Below, one piece after another: positions 22,620 to 32,290 of a stretch of 64,000 nucleotides of DNA. The notes below the pieces were generated by a model, which ran no database searches, was not told where the DNA came from, and saw nothing but the letters and a program-made list of their open reading frames with translations. The DNA is from Copromyces sp. CBS 386.78. Lineage: Eukaryota > Ascomycota > Sordariomycetes > Sordariales > Sordariaceae. Every line of letters begins with the position of its first letter. Positions within the stretch are counted from its first letter, which is position 1. Both the position numbers and the translations under genes were made by a program. The stretch lies in NCBI GenBank assembly GCA_030685235.1, contig MU839161.1:62001-126000 (forward strand). The letters are read 5' to 3'.

Positions 22620-23147
22620 CATTCAGAAGATCCACATGTATGCAGACTGCTAGATAGATGCTTTGAAGCTTTAGGCGATAAGGCTTGATACGTACCTCAA
22701 GTACGTACCGATTTCCTTTGGCATAAGAAGGCCTTGAAGCCCAACCTTCTCCTAGAGGTTGGGGAGATCAACAAGGCTTTCGGGACCAAAGTAGTTTATC
22801 AGCTAAATTGAACTCTTTGTTCCAAGCCCAGAACTCTGCCCTTATCACAGCTTGTAATGTATGTAGTTGCACAAGGGGATAAAAGTGGGAGTGTATGCCT
22901 AGCTAGGAATAAGGGCACTAGTATATCCTACCAAGGCACGTAACAAGTACGTACAACGTATACTAGTAATTATATTAGGACCACCAGGCTTCACAACTAT
23001 AAAAAGGACAAGAAAACCCAGTTAGCCAGATAATTCTGCAGTAAGCAATAAAGGTTGTTCACCACCGAAAATAATATCTATAATTTGCAAACAATACTCA
23101 TTTTATACCTTTTAGCTATACCAAACAGCACCTGATAGTCTTTATCT
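22620..23147. other. gene-free stretch
   Basis: No supported gene. It contains short palindromic GTACGTACC-type motifs and lies between two decayed receptor genes, including the 3' flank of the minus-strand NLR. Confidence 0.4.
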
Positions 23148-26100
23148 TCAGCTATCCAATTTTGGCAGATCAATCCCTTGCCTTACTCTCGTCACCATAT
23201 TCATAAACCCCTTTCCATCATCAATACTAGTACTTCCGACCCATTCTAGCATATTAACCCAAAATATCTTATCTATAACATACCAACTCCACTGCTCATA
23301 AAAGCTACCTCGCAAGAGAAATTTGAATAATCGTTCAACAGACGGCCCATTAAGAAGGGTAGTATAAAATTCCTTATATCTTTTTAATAGAGCCTCTACT
23401 AAGTAGCCTGCACGTTCGGATTCCAGTAACAATGCTAGGGCCGTAAGGAGCTCGTCGGATAAGCTAGACTGGGCTTGCAAGATACGTAAGGTAGCCTTTC
23501 TAACATTCTAGTCCTTATCTCCTAGACGTGCTACTACAGCCGTAAGGAACTCGTTAAATAAGTTGGACTAGGCTTGTAAAATATATAAGGCAACTAATTT
23601 AATATTCTAGTCCTCGTTTCCTAAACGTACTACTATAATTGTAAAAAACTCGTCGGATAAACTAGATTAGGCTTACAAGACCTTTAAAGTAACCTATCTA
23701 ATATTCCCGTCCTCGTCTTCTAAATATACTACTATAACTGTAAAGAGTTCGTCGGATAAACTAAACTAGGCTTTTAAAATACGTAAGGTAATATCTCTAA
23801 CATTCCCGTCCTCGTCTCCTAAACGTACTACTACAGCCGTAAAGAGCTCGTTAAATAAGCTGGACTAGGCTTGTAAAATATATAAGGTAACCTCTCTAAT
23901 ATTCTAATCTTCGTTTCCTAAACGTACTATTATAATTATAAAGAACTCGTCGAATAAGCTAAATTAGGCTTACAAGATATTTAAAGCAATATTTCTAATA
24001 TTCCAATCCTCGTCTCCTAAACGTACTACTACAACCGTAAAGAATTCGTCGGATAAATTAGACTAGGCTTATAAAATACGTAAAATAGCTAATCTAACAT
24101 CCCTATTCTCGTCTCCTAAACGTGCTACTATAGCCGTAAAGAGCTCGTCGGATAAGTTGGACTAGGCTTATAAGACATCTAAGGTAGCATTTCTAATATT
24201 CCAGTCCTTATCTCCTAGACGTGCTACTACAACTATAAGGAGCTCGTTAAATAAATTGGACTAGGCTTGTAAAATACGTAAGGCAATTAGTCTAATATCC
24301 CTATTCTCGTTTCCTAAACGTATTATTATAGCTATAAGGAATTCGTTAAATAAATTGGATTAGGCTTACAAAATATTTAAAATAATATTTCTAAAATTCC
24401 CGTCTTCGTCTCCTAAACGTACTACTATAGCCGTAAAGAATTCGTTAAATAAATTAGATTAGGCTTATAAAATACATAAAGCAGCCTTTCTAATATTCTA
24501 ATCCTCGTCTCCTAAATATATTACTATAACCGTAAAGAGCTCGTTAAATAAGCTAGACTAAGTTTACAAAACACGTAAGGCAGCCTTTCTAATATTCCAA
24601 TCCTCGTTTCTTAAACGTACTACTATAGCCGTAAGGAACTCGTCGGATAAATTAGATTAAGCTTATAAAATATCTGAGGTAGCATTTCTAACATTCCAGT
24701 CCTCGTCTCCTAAACGTACTACTACAACCGTAAGGAGTTCGTCGGATAAGCTGGACTGGGCTTGTAACGTAAGTAAGACATCCTTTTTCCCGGTTATAAA
24801 TTCGCCGTCTTTTAACCAAGAAATAACCAGAATATCGATAGGTAGCGGGATCGTTGGTCGTATTGCTACCCACTTTAAAATTCTGATCTTTTTATCGATC
24901 CTTACTTCTTGCATGGCGTCCAACAAAGCTGATTCCGGAAATTCTACCTCGCTTACTAGACGTGTTTCGCTTATGAATTTATATTTAAAGAGTAGCTACT
25001 CTTTTAGCTTGTCTTCTAGCCGCTTTCGTAGTAACATTTCCGTCGATACTTCGTTCAAACAATATATAACTAGCCGTTGGTACGTAGGACCTAATAAATT
25101 ATACGGTTCGTCCTCGATCGCTTGGAAGAACTTCTCTACCTTGCCCTCGGCATTAAACAAGCCGGCAACAAAGCGCTATAAGATGTCGTAACGGGCTATG
25201 TATTTATTTTCGCCAAGAAACTAGATAGTTTCGATAGAAGTAGGATTTTCATTCTTCTAACCATTGAGTGCCAAGCATTTAAGACGCTTGTTAGCCTTCC
25301 ATTGCCGTACAAAATACCTAGCCGCAAAGTACTCTTGGTAGGTTAGATGTAGAAAGTGATAGGTTCGGTAGCTGGTTTTCATTAAGAAATTTAATATTCG
25401 GAGAAAGGAAAGGTACGGTATAGTCTTACTGGGTAAGAAACTAGGTAAGATGTTAGCAAAGTGGTACAATATTTGGTCGATATATTTTAAGTCGAATTCA
25501 ATTATAGCTTTCTACAACCCAGTAAAAGTAAGGATCTCTAAAAACAAAATTTCGGTTGAAACGAGATTTTCAATTTCTGTCCAACTAGACTCTTGGATGT
25601 AAGCTACTTCTACTAGCTCGTTATCGTGCTTCTTTCCTAACTGTAGGATATCCTTCTTCCATAGACTTTAATAGATGGCTTGGTAAACATCCGTCATAGT
25701 ATTAAGTTCCGAGCTGGAATTAATACTTCCGTTCCAGGCGAAACAAAGCGCATCTAGCTGGATTGGGATCCGCATAAGGCTTTAGAGAAGGCTACGAGTA
25801 TTTAAGAATAACTAAACGCGGACAGCTGTATCTAAGTATTCGGTAAAAACCTTGTTAATATAAGCCTCCACTTAGTTTGGATAAAACCCGATCGTTTCCA
25901 ATTCGAAATACAGGCCAGCCAGAAGCTTACCGTACGGCCGGGAGGTAATAATAACGTTCGGCTAATCTAACAACACATCAAAGAAGCTAGACATACCGCC
26001 TTCGCTCAAGCCTTGCAATACCTCATCTAGCCCATCAAGGAGAAATAAAGTCCTACTCCTCTTCTCCGGTACATCGAGCAATATATTATATAATGCTTAG

Positions 26101-27600
26101 GCAAGGTCCTCTCTACAATTTGCTATAGAAAAATATTTATAAATAAAGAGGTCTATAAAGCGGTAATTAGCCCGGCGTCTATCTTCCAGCTTCAAATTCC
26201 GCAGAGGTACCCAAAGTACGTAGTCGAATAATTCAGTCCATTTAGGCAATTCGCCATACATAAATAAATAGACAATCTTCTTACACAGAGTAGTCTTCCC
26301 TACTCCAGCGCGTCCTCGAATCAATATTCGTCTTAGTTGTATCTTACGACCGTCAGGTTCTTCGCGTTCCTTGAAGAGCGATGGTAAGTCGACTTGAATT
26401 GTTGCATTTGGCGTTTCCACTTTCAATCGAGCGTTGAGCGAAAACGGGGAATATCGCGACGTCAACTCCGTTTTTGTTTGCTTTTTCGAACGGTCTTTAT
26501 CTTCGCCGGTCCGCTCTATAATGGAGAGATTGATGTAACACTGATCCATCGGCAGTTTCGTACCTGAGAGCCGCTCAATCTTGAGCCTATCCTCAGTATA
26601 ACACTTCTCACGTATCCAGGCATCTACTTGCGCGAGGGGCGTTCCTTTACGGATTTCTCTAATAAACTCTTTAATTTTTTCAACAACCTTCTAGTAATCT
26701 TTACAGTCACGGCTGCCGAACTTGTTCATCAGACCATGGGTCCGATCGAGTGGTAGTGGCTCTAAGACGATGTCTAATATTGCTAAAGACCTCCCAACCA
26801 GCTGGCAAGCATTAGTTATAGCGCGGAGGACACTAGTACTTTAGGATTTCTTACCGGTTTTCTTTTGAAGAATAAAGTAGGTAACTAAGGGAATATCTTG
26901 CGCTACAAATTCGTTATTCCGAGTTTATAAAAGTTGAATACTAGAAAGGGCCGGTTCGGATGTTAACAAACTCGTGTAAATTTGCGTACGAGTGCTTCAA
27001 GATTAAAGGTCGATCCTTTTACACTATCGAGTAGCTTGCTTACTTTTCGGTCGCGGATTAATGCCTATGCGGTCAAACCTGGATTTGCCTAGTGAGCTAC
27101 TTCTTGGAACGAAGTCCTTCGGAATGGGGTAGCGAGGAAGATAATGCTACGTGTTGCTTTCCTGAGGCAATAACAGCTCGTGGTGCATTTATGATCGGCG
27201 GCGGTTGTAAGAGCCCTTATTAAGATAATCCCCCTAAGATAAGAAGCGATAAAGAGGATCGGTTTGTCTCTTGTCTTATTCTTTGCCAAGAGTTCTTTAT
27301 TAATACTATCAATTAGGAGCGTAACGATTTCGCCATTATACTTCGGGACTAAATCTAACGGTTAAAGTAGGTCGGCAGGCTAGTCTAATATAAAGATACG
27401 TGCCTTTTCTACGTCGTCCGGGAGCAATTTGGCTAGCTAATTAACGCTGACGTTGGGATCCTTATAATGTTGCTATGTCTACGTATCCGGTGATTTTGTA
27501 TTGAGGCTATGGATAGTAATAATATTAATATCAGTATTTCTATTGTCTTTGTTGACTTGAGTAAGATAGACGCTTCGCTGCGTAGATTGTGTAGAATTTG
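23148..27600 (-). pseudogene. hydrolase-like/NACHT/HEAT-repeat NLR receptor, RIP-degraded
   Basis: Reading leftward: an alpha/beta-hydrolase-like N-terminal domain (about 27570-27040) with the early motif INIITIHSLNTKSPDT, then KPILFIASYLRGIILIRAL where a nucleophile elbow should be, then FLATPFRRTSFQEVAH. NACHT follows: RILIRGRAGVGKTTLCKKI (P-loop, about 26283-26337), then WVPLRNLK, and the end-of-NACHT signature FLHLTYQEYFAARYFVRQW near 25300-25370. Fourteen 33-residue HEAT-like repeats come next, then a C-terminal cap ending at TAG 23148. NACHT to C-terminus stays in one frame (26549 to 23148) despite many stops, so the damage is substitutions, mostly CAG-to-TAG and TGG-to-TAG. The hydrolase part is one frame off, meaning an intron or indel between 27089 and 26549. 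Proteins of this layout are inferred to be fungal immune or incompatibility sensors. This copy is nonfunctional. Confidence 0.82.
23422..24806 (-). repeat. fourteen tandem 99-bp units encoding 33-residue HEAT-like repeats
   Basis: The motif CCTAAACG/CCTAGACG recurs every 99 bp (23521, 23620, 23719, 23818 and so on to 24709). Minus-strand translation of the best-preserved unit reads LGDEDWNVRNATSDI, then LQAQSSLSDELLTVVV. The two outermost units are open; inner units carry in-frame TAG or TAA, commonly in the Gln of LQAQSS and the Trp of DEDW. No unit has lost or gained bases, so the register is perfect. Confidence 0.88.
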
Positions 27601-27639
27601 AAGTAGGCTTCGCTAGAGACGACGGTACAGTACCGGAAC

Positions 27640-27860
27640 CCGCTAGCGTATAGAACTAAAGCCAACCGGCGGTTGTACGGACAAAAAGATATAAGATAGT
27701 AGTCTATACCGCCAGAAAAATGCCTTCCTTAACGTCTATAGTAATTAAGGTTCGGTTAGCGGGAAAGGAGTTTGTACGGCTACAATTAAAAATAGTACTA
27801 GTATATCCGTACAGCGGATATTGTATATTGCCCTTTAACAAACGTTAGCGGGGTTACTCC
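27640..27860 (-). repeat. RIP-mutated copy of the 10.2-10.9 kb membrane-protein remnant
   Basis: Parallels 10265-10345 (TATACCGCCAGAAAAATGC) and 10625-10740 (AATTAAGGTTCGG, GTACTAGTATATCCGTACAG, TTTAACAAACGTTAGCGGGG). The 280 bp that separate these blocks at 10.3-10.6 kb are missing here. Confidence 0.6.
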
Positions 27861-28759
27861 CAAGTGGATATTGCTTTGGCCTTTATATTTAATAGCGTAC
27901 ATACAATGTTTAATAGCGCAGATAAAGTGTTTAATACCGATCGCTTCTCGTAGGTAGAGGTTTAAATACTTGGTATTAAAAGTCGATATTTCGATCTAAA
28001 GGGTTAGATATAAGGGGTTTGGTACCTAGTATTAACATAGCTCATATACTAGGCTAGAGCCTTTAATTAGGTATATTTGACTATCGAGACTAGCTCGGTT
28101 AAGTATACTTTTGGTTAACTTACCAAAGTAAAAAATTTGTTTTAAAAGGGGCATCTTTACGACGCTAACGATTTGAAACGGAAGATTGGTTGTACCCTAT
28201 AGGGCATCTGCTACTGTAACTAAAATGATAGCGCGATAGACTTTAGGTAATAAATTAAACTTTAATAGGCTAGAGGTCCTATTACGCGGGTAATAAAGGG
28301 TATTTGAAGGAGATCCTTTTATTTTTCTTTTAGTATTGCGCTTTATTTATATATTTTCTTACTTTTATAAAAGTATCAACCGCGCAATTAGAGTTCTAAT
28401 ACAACTACATCGACGTAACTACCACCGACTAAAGACGAGAAACGGCACGAAATACTAACGCCGCGAATACGATTATTATTACTATAAATGCAATAACTCC
28501 TAAGCCGGACATAGACTAAAACCCCCCTTCAAGTCCAAACCGGATAATATCCTCCAATAGTTCCAAACCCCAAATCCAAATAATATACAAAATAGTACGT
28601 CCTACCAATTACCATCCTTATCATTTACTTCTACTTAACGACTATATCCTCGCCGAGCACTAACAGTCTATCCTATCAAGTATCATCAACTCCTTTCCAA
28701 ACAGCCCTCTTTCCCCTCTCCTTTACCACCTACTCTACTATCTATTCTATTACTAACCT
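27861..28759. other. RIP-rich stretch without a recognisable gene
   Basis: AT-rich sequence with no frame above background. The last few hundred bases may be 5' coding sequence of the membrane-protein pseudogene that follows; I could not align it with confidence. Confidence 0.4.
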
Positions 28760-29885
28760 TCCTTCCTTAATATCCTATATATACTTCTTCCTAGCCTCGT
28801 ACCGTAATATCCGCCCTCATAAAACAATCGATAACCTCGAATCGCTTTATAAAGGCCCTTCGCCCTCTTTTATCGTCCGCGAATTCGACCTCTCCCGGTT
28901 ATACTCTATTCGCCATTTACTCTAGCTAGCCGGGCGTCCGGTACCGGCCCACCCTTTGTACCAACAAGTGCTTATAAATCGGGAGCCAATAGTAATTAAA
29001 AAGCTCGAATAACACTTAGTATAGGGAGGAGGCAAGGTATTTCTAAAGCCTATCAATAAGTTTTTATTTACGAAGGAGTTTTAGACAAGGGAATTAATAT
29101 ATAAAGGCGAGGGGGGCTGTCGAGGAGTAGTAGTAGCACTAAGTAATAGGGAACGGGAAAGAGACCGGGAAGCAAACGATAAAGTATAAAAGAAAAATAA
29201 CGTAAGGGTATACAAACGATACGAAAGCCAGTAAGTAGCGCTTAGGTTTTTATTTAATTATATTAGTCTAGTACAAAGGGAGAGCGACTTTAATTTCGCC
29301 ACCGTTAAAGGCCTCCTCCCACGCGAAGTAACTTAGAATCAATAGCGTCTCTTCGTAAACGAGCTACTCGCCTCGCCAGACGCGATATATAAGAATATTA
29401 CCGTTCGGTTCATCTACAGCGAATTACGACTAAACCAACTTAACCTCATTTACATATTCACGCGGGGGCCTTTATTGCTAGGGTTTATAGCTATATGGAC
29501 TTCGTACGGGCAGTTTATTATACAAAACAGCGTATGGGTTATAGGCGGGACGGCGTTGATTGTAGTAGTTCTGTCGGGGATATAGGTCGGGTTGGGTACC
29601 GCACTAAGGGAAGAGGAGGTATTTAAAAGGGCGAGTTATAGGTTTGTAGTATTTTCGATCTTAAGGCCGATTAGTACTATAGTGTTGATTTTTACGTACA
29701 TAGTAGTGTTATTTGTGTAGAATTTAGTGAGGACGAGGAGGTTTGAAGTCTAAAGGAGCTAGAAGTTCGGAAGGACCTGGAATAGGTTACATCTAGAGAC
29801 CGGGAGGTCGGGGACGGGGACGGGGACGGGGATAGGGACGTTAGGGAGAGGGAGGACGGGGGAAATAGAGGTATAAGGGAGTAAG
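28760..29885 (+). pseudogene. DUF6601-type integral membrane protein, killed by RIP-type stops
   Basis: A single plus-strand frame from about 28760 to past 29720 reads, in order: ESLYKGPSPSFIVREFDLSR, LAGRPVPAHPLYQQVLINRE, KVFLKPINKFLF, LVQRESDFNFATVKGLLPRE, FIYSELRLNQLN, then hydrophobic stretches (VWVIGGTALIVVVLSGI and VFSILRPISTIVLIFTYIVV). This matches my recollection of DUF6601, a fungal family of unknown function with two C-terminal membrane helices. Stops fall where the family has Trp or Gln: TAG at 28923-28925 before LAGRP, TAG in the HLV-GGGK position, in EF-TREL, in T-NQ-RLF and in GI-VGLG. No indel is seen in the part read. It is a recently intact gene erased by RIP. Both boundaries are approximate. 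Confidence 0.78.
29811..29845 (+). repeat. (GGGGAC)n short tandem
   Basis: About four GGGGAC units plus degenerate ones, encoding a Gly-Thr run in the DUF6601 pseudogene tail. Confidence 0.8.
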
Positions 29886-30039
29886 TAGTTAGGTTGATGG
29901 ATATACAAAATAGAATCCCGCGTTAGCAGGTTAATAGTCTTAGTGCTAAAGATCCTAATGGCTTGGGCGGTGCGATAGAAATAGAGTGTTAGTAGAATTC
30001 ACCATCTATTTACCTTACCCATATTTATAGTTTCTATTA

Positions 30040-30960
30040 ACTGCCTATTTGTCACTTGTAGCTCTACTTATAATATTAGGAACCTACGGATACTAAACGG
30101 CTTTAAATAAATAACTTTAAAGCACGTACGTCGAGGCTGCTTTTCCCTTATACGTATTTAATTGTCCAATTTCGTTATTAGAAATATTTTTTACGCAGTA
30201 AGACGGATAATATAATTGTTATATTACAATCGTAGAGCTATGTCGAAATCCTCCGACGCGTGATTCTCGGACTAGAACTTCTCGTAGCCATCTTTATCCC
30301 CGTACAAAACTTATTGGATGGCAAACCAACGAAGAATAGCGTTGTAACCAACGAAGGGAGTAATATCGCCGTTGGAAACAATATACCGAATAGCGTTGTA
30401 AATTAAATTAGTGAAGAAAGTAATACCGTTTTCGAAATACGTATAGACAACCTACATAACACCCAATAAGAACTGTATAATACCAACGTCGGAGGACTGC
30501 TCTATCTCCGAAACAGTATTAAACAAGTAGTCGGCTAGTACACGGGTATCCGAATCAATCAAGAGAATGTAGTCGCCCATCCAAATATTACCGTTAGTCC
30601 AGGCACGGCCATTTTCTTCGAGAACCTCTTAGAGGGCGCGCAAGCACGGCCTTTAACTCTCGACGAAGCGAACGTTACGTTAACGTTAGCTTCACAGAAA
30701 CAACGGTTCGCATCATACGCGGCCGTTGAATCAAAATTGTAGCCAAGAGACAACTTCCGACGCATCGTCAAGAACTTATACGGCCTCTTCATCAGCGTCT
30801 ACGACTCAAAGTTATCTTTCATTTATTAGATAACGAAGGTATTCCTCACCAATCCTCAACGACAAGGCAAGTGGGAAGGGCGCTTGAATATGCGAAAGTC
30901 GTACAGAAACTCTCTTCACCTATTACTCCATGTTGGATGAAGTACGAAGTCTTTTCGGGT
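30040..30960 (-). pseudogene. family-2 glycosyltransferase (chitin-synthase-like fold), RIP-degraded
   Basis: The minus strand in one frame gives PFPLALSLRIGEEYLRYL, then DDASEVVSWLQF, then NGRAWTNGNIWMGDYILLID followed by SDTRVLADY (about 30542-30610), then FENGITFFTNLIYNAIRYIV, GYNAILRWFAIQ, and SENHASEDFDIALRL (SEDFD at 30242-30256). DSD and E-DFD are the metal- and base-type acidic motifs of processive GT2 enzymes. The protein would be membrane-bound and make or extend a polysaccharide, but the substrate cannot be told. Stops are TGA from CGA and TAA/TAG from CAA/CAG/TGG, all RIP-type. It lies 150 bp from the DUF6601 pseudogene, tail to tail. Boundaries approximate. Confidence 0.78.
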
Positions 30961-31249
30961 GAGGTACATTGTTAGATGAGGAGCAAGAATGGATACTCTT
31001 CCCAAGGCCCTGATCCACAGCCCTCGTCAGGCTCACGGCGAAGGCAGTGGCCCAAAGGAGGAATTGCAAGTAAGTCCTAACTTTACGCCACGAAAGCCTC
31101 TTTTCTATCTATCTCCGTCTATTCTTATACCTCTATCCGTCTTCTTCGAGCTCCCAAAGACTAGAAGAGATAAGAGGGCAACCCCCTACGGCACCTGTCC
31201 GCTCAAAGCCTCCCGAATCTTACCCTTGCATCCCCTGCCTTCAACCCCC
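30961..31249. other. short non-RIP segment
   Basis: Ordinary base composition. A plus-strand frame begins with ATG at 30989 and runs into the minisatellite; it is not convincing as a gene. Confidence 0.35.
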
Positions 31250-31380
31250 TATCTTCTTCCTCCCTCTTCCTCCCTCTTCCTCCCTCTTCCACCCTCTTCC
31301 ACCCTCTTCCACCCTCTTCCACCCTCTTCCACCCTCTTCCTCCCTCTTCCTCCCTCTTCTTCTAACTCGCTCTTCCTCTA
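31250..31380 (+). repeat. pyrimidine minisatellite, ~10-bp units CTCTTCCACC/CTCTTCCTCC
   Basis: About eleven units of CCCTCTTCC(A/T)C with minor variants. It is all pyrimidine but for the A, so the opposite strand is a polypurine tract able to adopt unusual structure. Confidence 0.85.
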
Positions 31381-32034
31381 ACTTACTCTTCCTCTCTCTA
31401 TCTTCCCTCATCTATTACCATGGCACTTCGTCAGCTGTCCTATATATACAAACTGCGGGATCGAATTAATTAATTGGATTTAATCCCAACCAGGTACTGC
31501 AGCCTATTGGAGCATCGTCTAGTTATTGCGTATAGTAAATTCAAACGCCAAGATACAAGAGACTAATAGCCTCGTAAAGTCATTTAACGTTAGTCCCGAC
31601 TACTCCTTCTCCTTATTTTTACTGCTAATACTCGCTAAAGCTAAATAATGGCGGCTATTAAAAATTTATTTCACTACTTTAGAAAAGCGTAATACATTCT
31701 CTTCTCTCTCGTAGGATTAGCGACGTCCTATAAATTAAGCCTAATATTAGCGTACTATATCAACGTTTCATCTTTTAAAGATTAAATGCAGCTTTAATAT
31801 TATAATAGAGGGTATACTAAAAAGGCAACTAGAAGGTTCACTTCGGGTAATATTTATTTTAATATTAAAGCTTCCAGCCTCGCTTCGAACTAAACCCTAT
31901 ATAAGTATATTAAGGGGGCGGGGGTATTAATACGGGCCCCTACTAGCCTAGGCTTAAAGCTATCCTACCCTAGCTACCGGCTTTTAATCCTAGAGCTATA
32001 ATTGCCTTATTATTTTCAACGCCGCCGTCACCTT
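31381..32034. other. RIP-mutated sequence, no gene
   Basis: AT-rich with scattered stop codons in all frames and no recognisable protein motif. Confidence 0.4.
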
Positions 32035-32290
32035 ATTTCGCAACCCTGGCATGCAATTCTCTCAACCAATCGACTCGTCTACTGACCGAGTACAATCTTA
32101 ATAGTATTAGGACGGCCAACTTTTCTCGTAATCTACCTAATTATATTTATCTTTTTAGCGCCGCCTCCCTACTTACTATTTTGCCTCCGTCCGAACGATA
32201 TAGATATAGGAGCTGGTAATTCAATTTTTTAACCCTACCACGTAATTAAAAGACCCGTTTCCTATCCTTCCCACTCCTATAGATAAGTAG
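32035..32290. repeat. composite of two dispersed repeats, RIP-mutated
   Basis: 32035-32095 matches the start of the 970-1062 repeat (TTTCGCAACCCTGGCATGCA, then CCAATCGACTCGTCTAC). 32100-32290 matches 10750-10930 with A/T substitutions (TTTTTAGCGCCGCCTCCC, CGAACGATATAGATATAGGA, ACCCTACCACGT). It marks the right edge of the accessory block. Confidence 0.65.

Noticed and set aside
24100..24800. Possible CRISPR-like array (regular 99-bp spacing)
   Set aside because: Repeats are contiguous, without unique spacers, and encode protein. The host is a eukaryote.
24663..24926. Plus-strand open frames opposite the 99-bp repeat array (for example 24913-25191)
   Set aside because: They are shadows of the minus-strand NLR coding sequence; the minus translation carries the HEAT and NACHT motifs.
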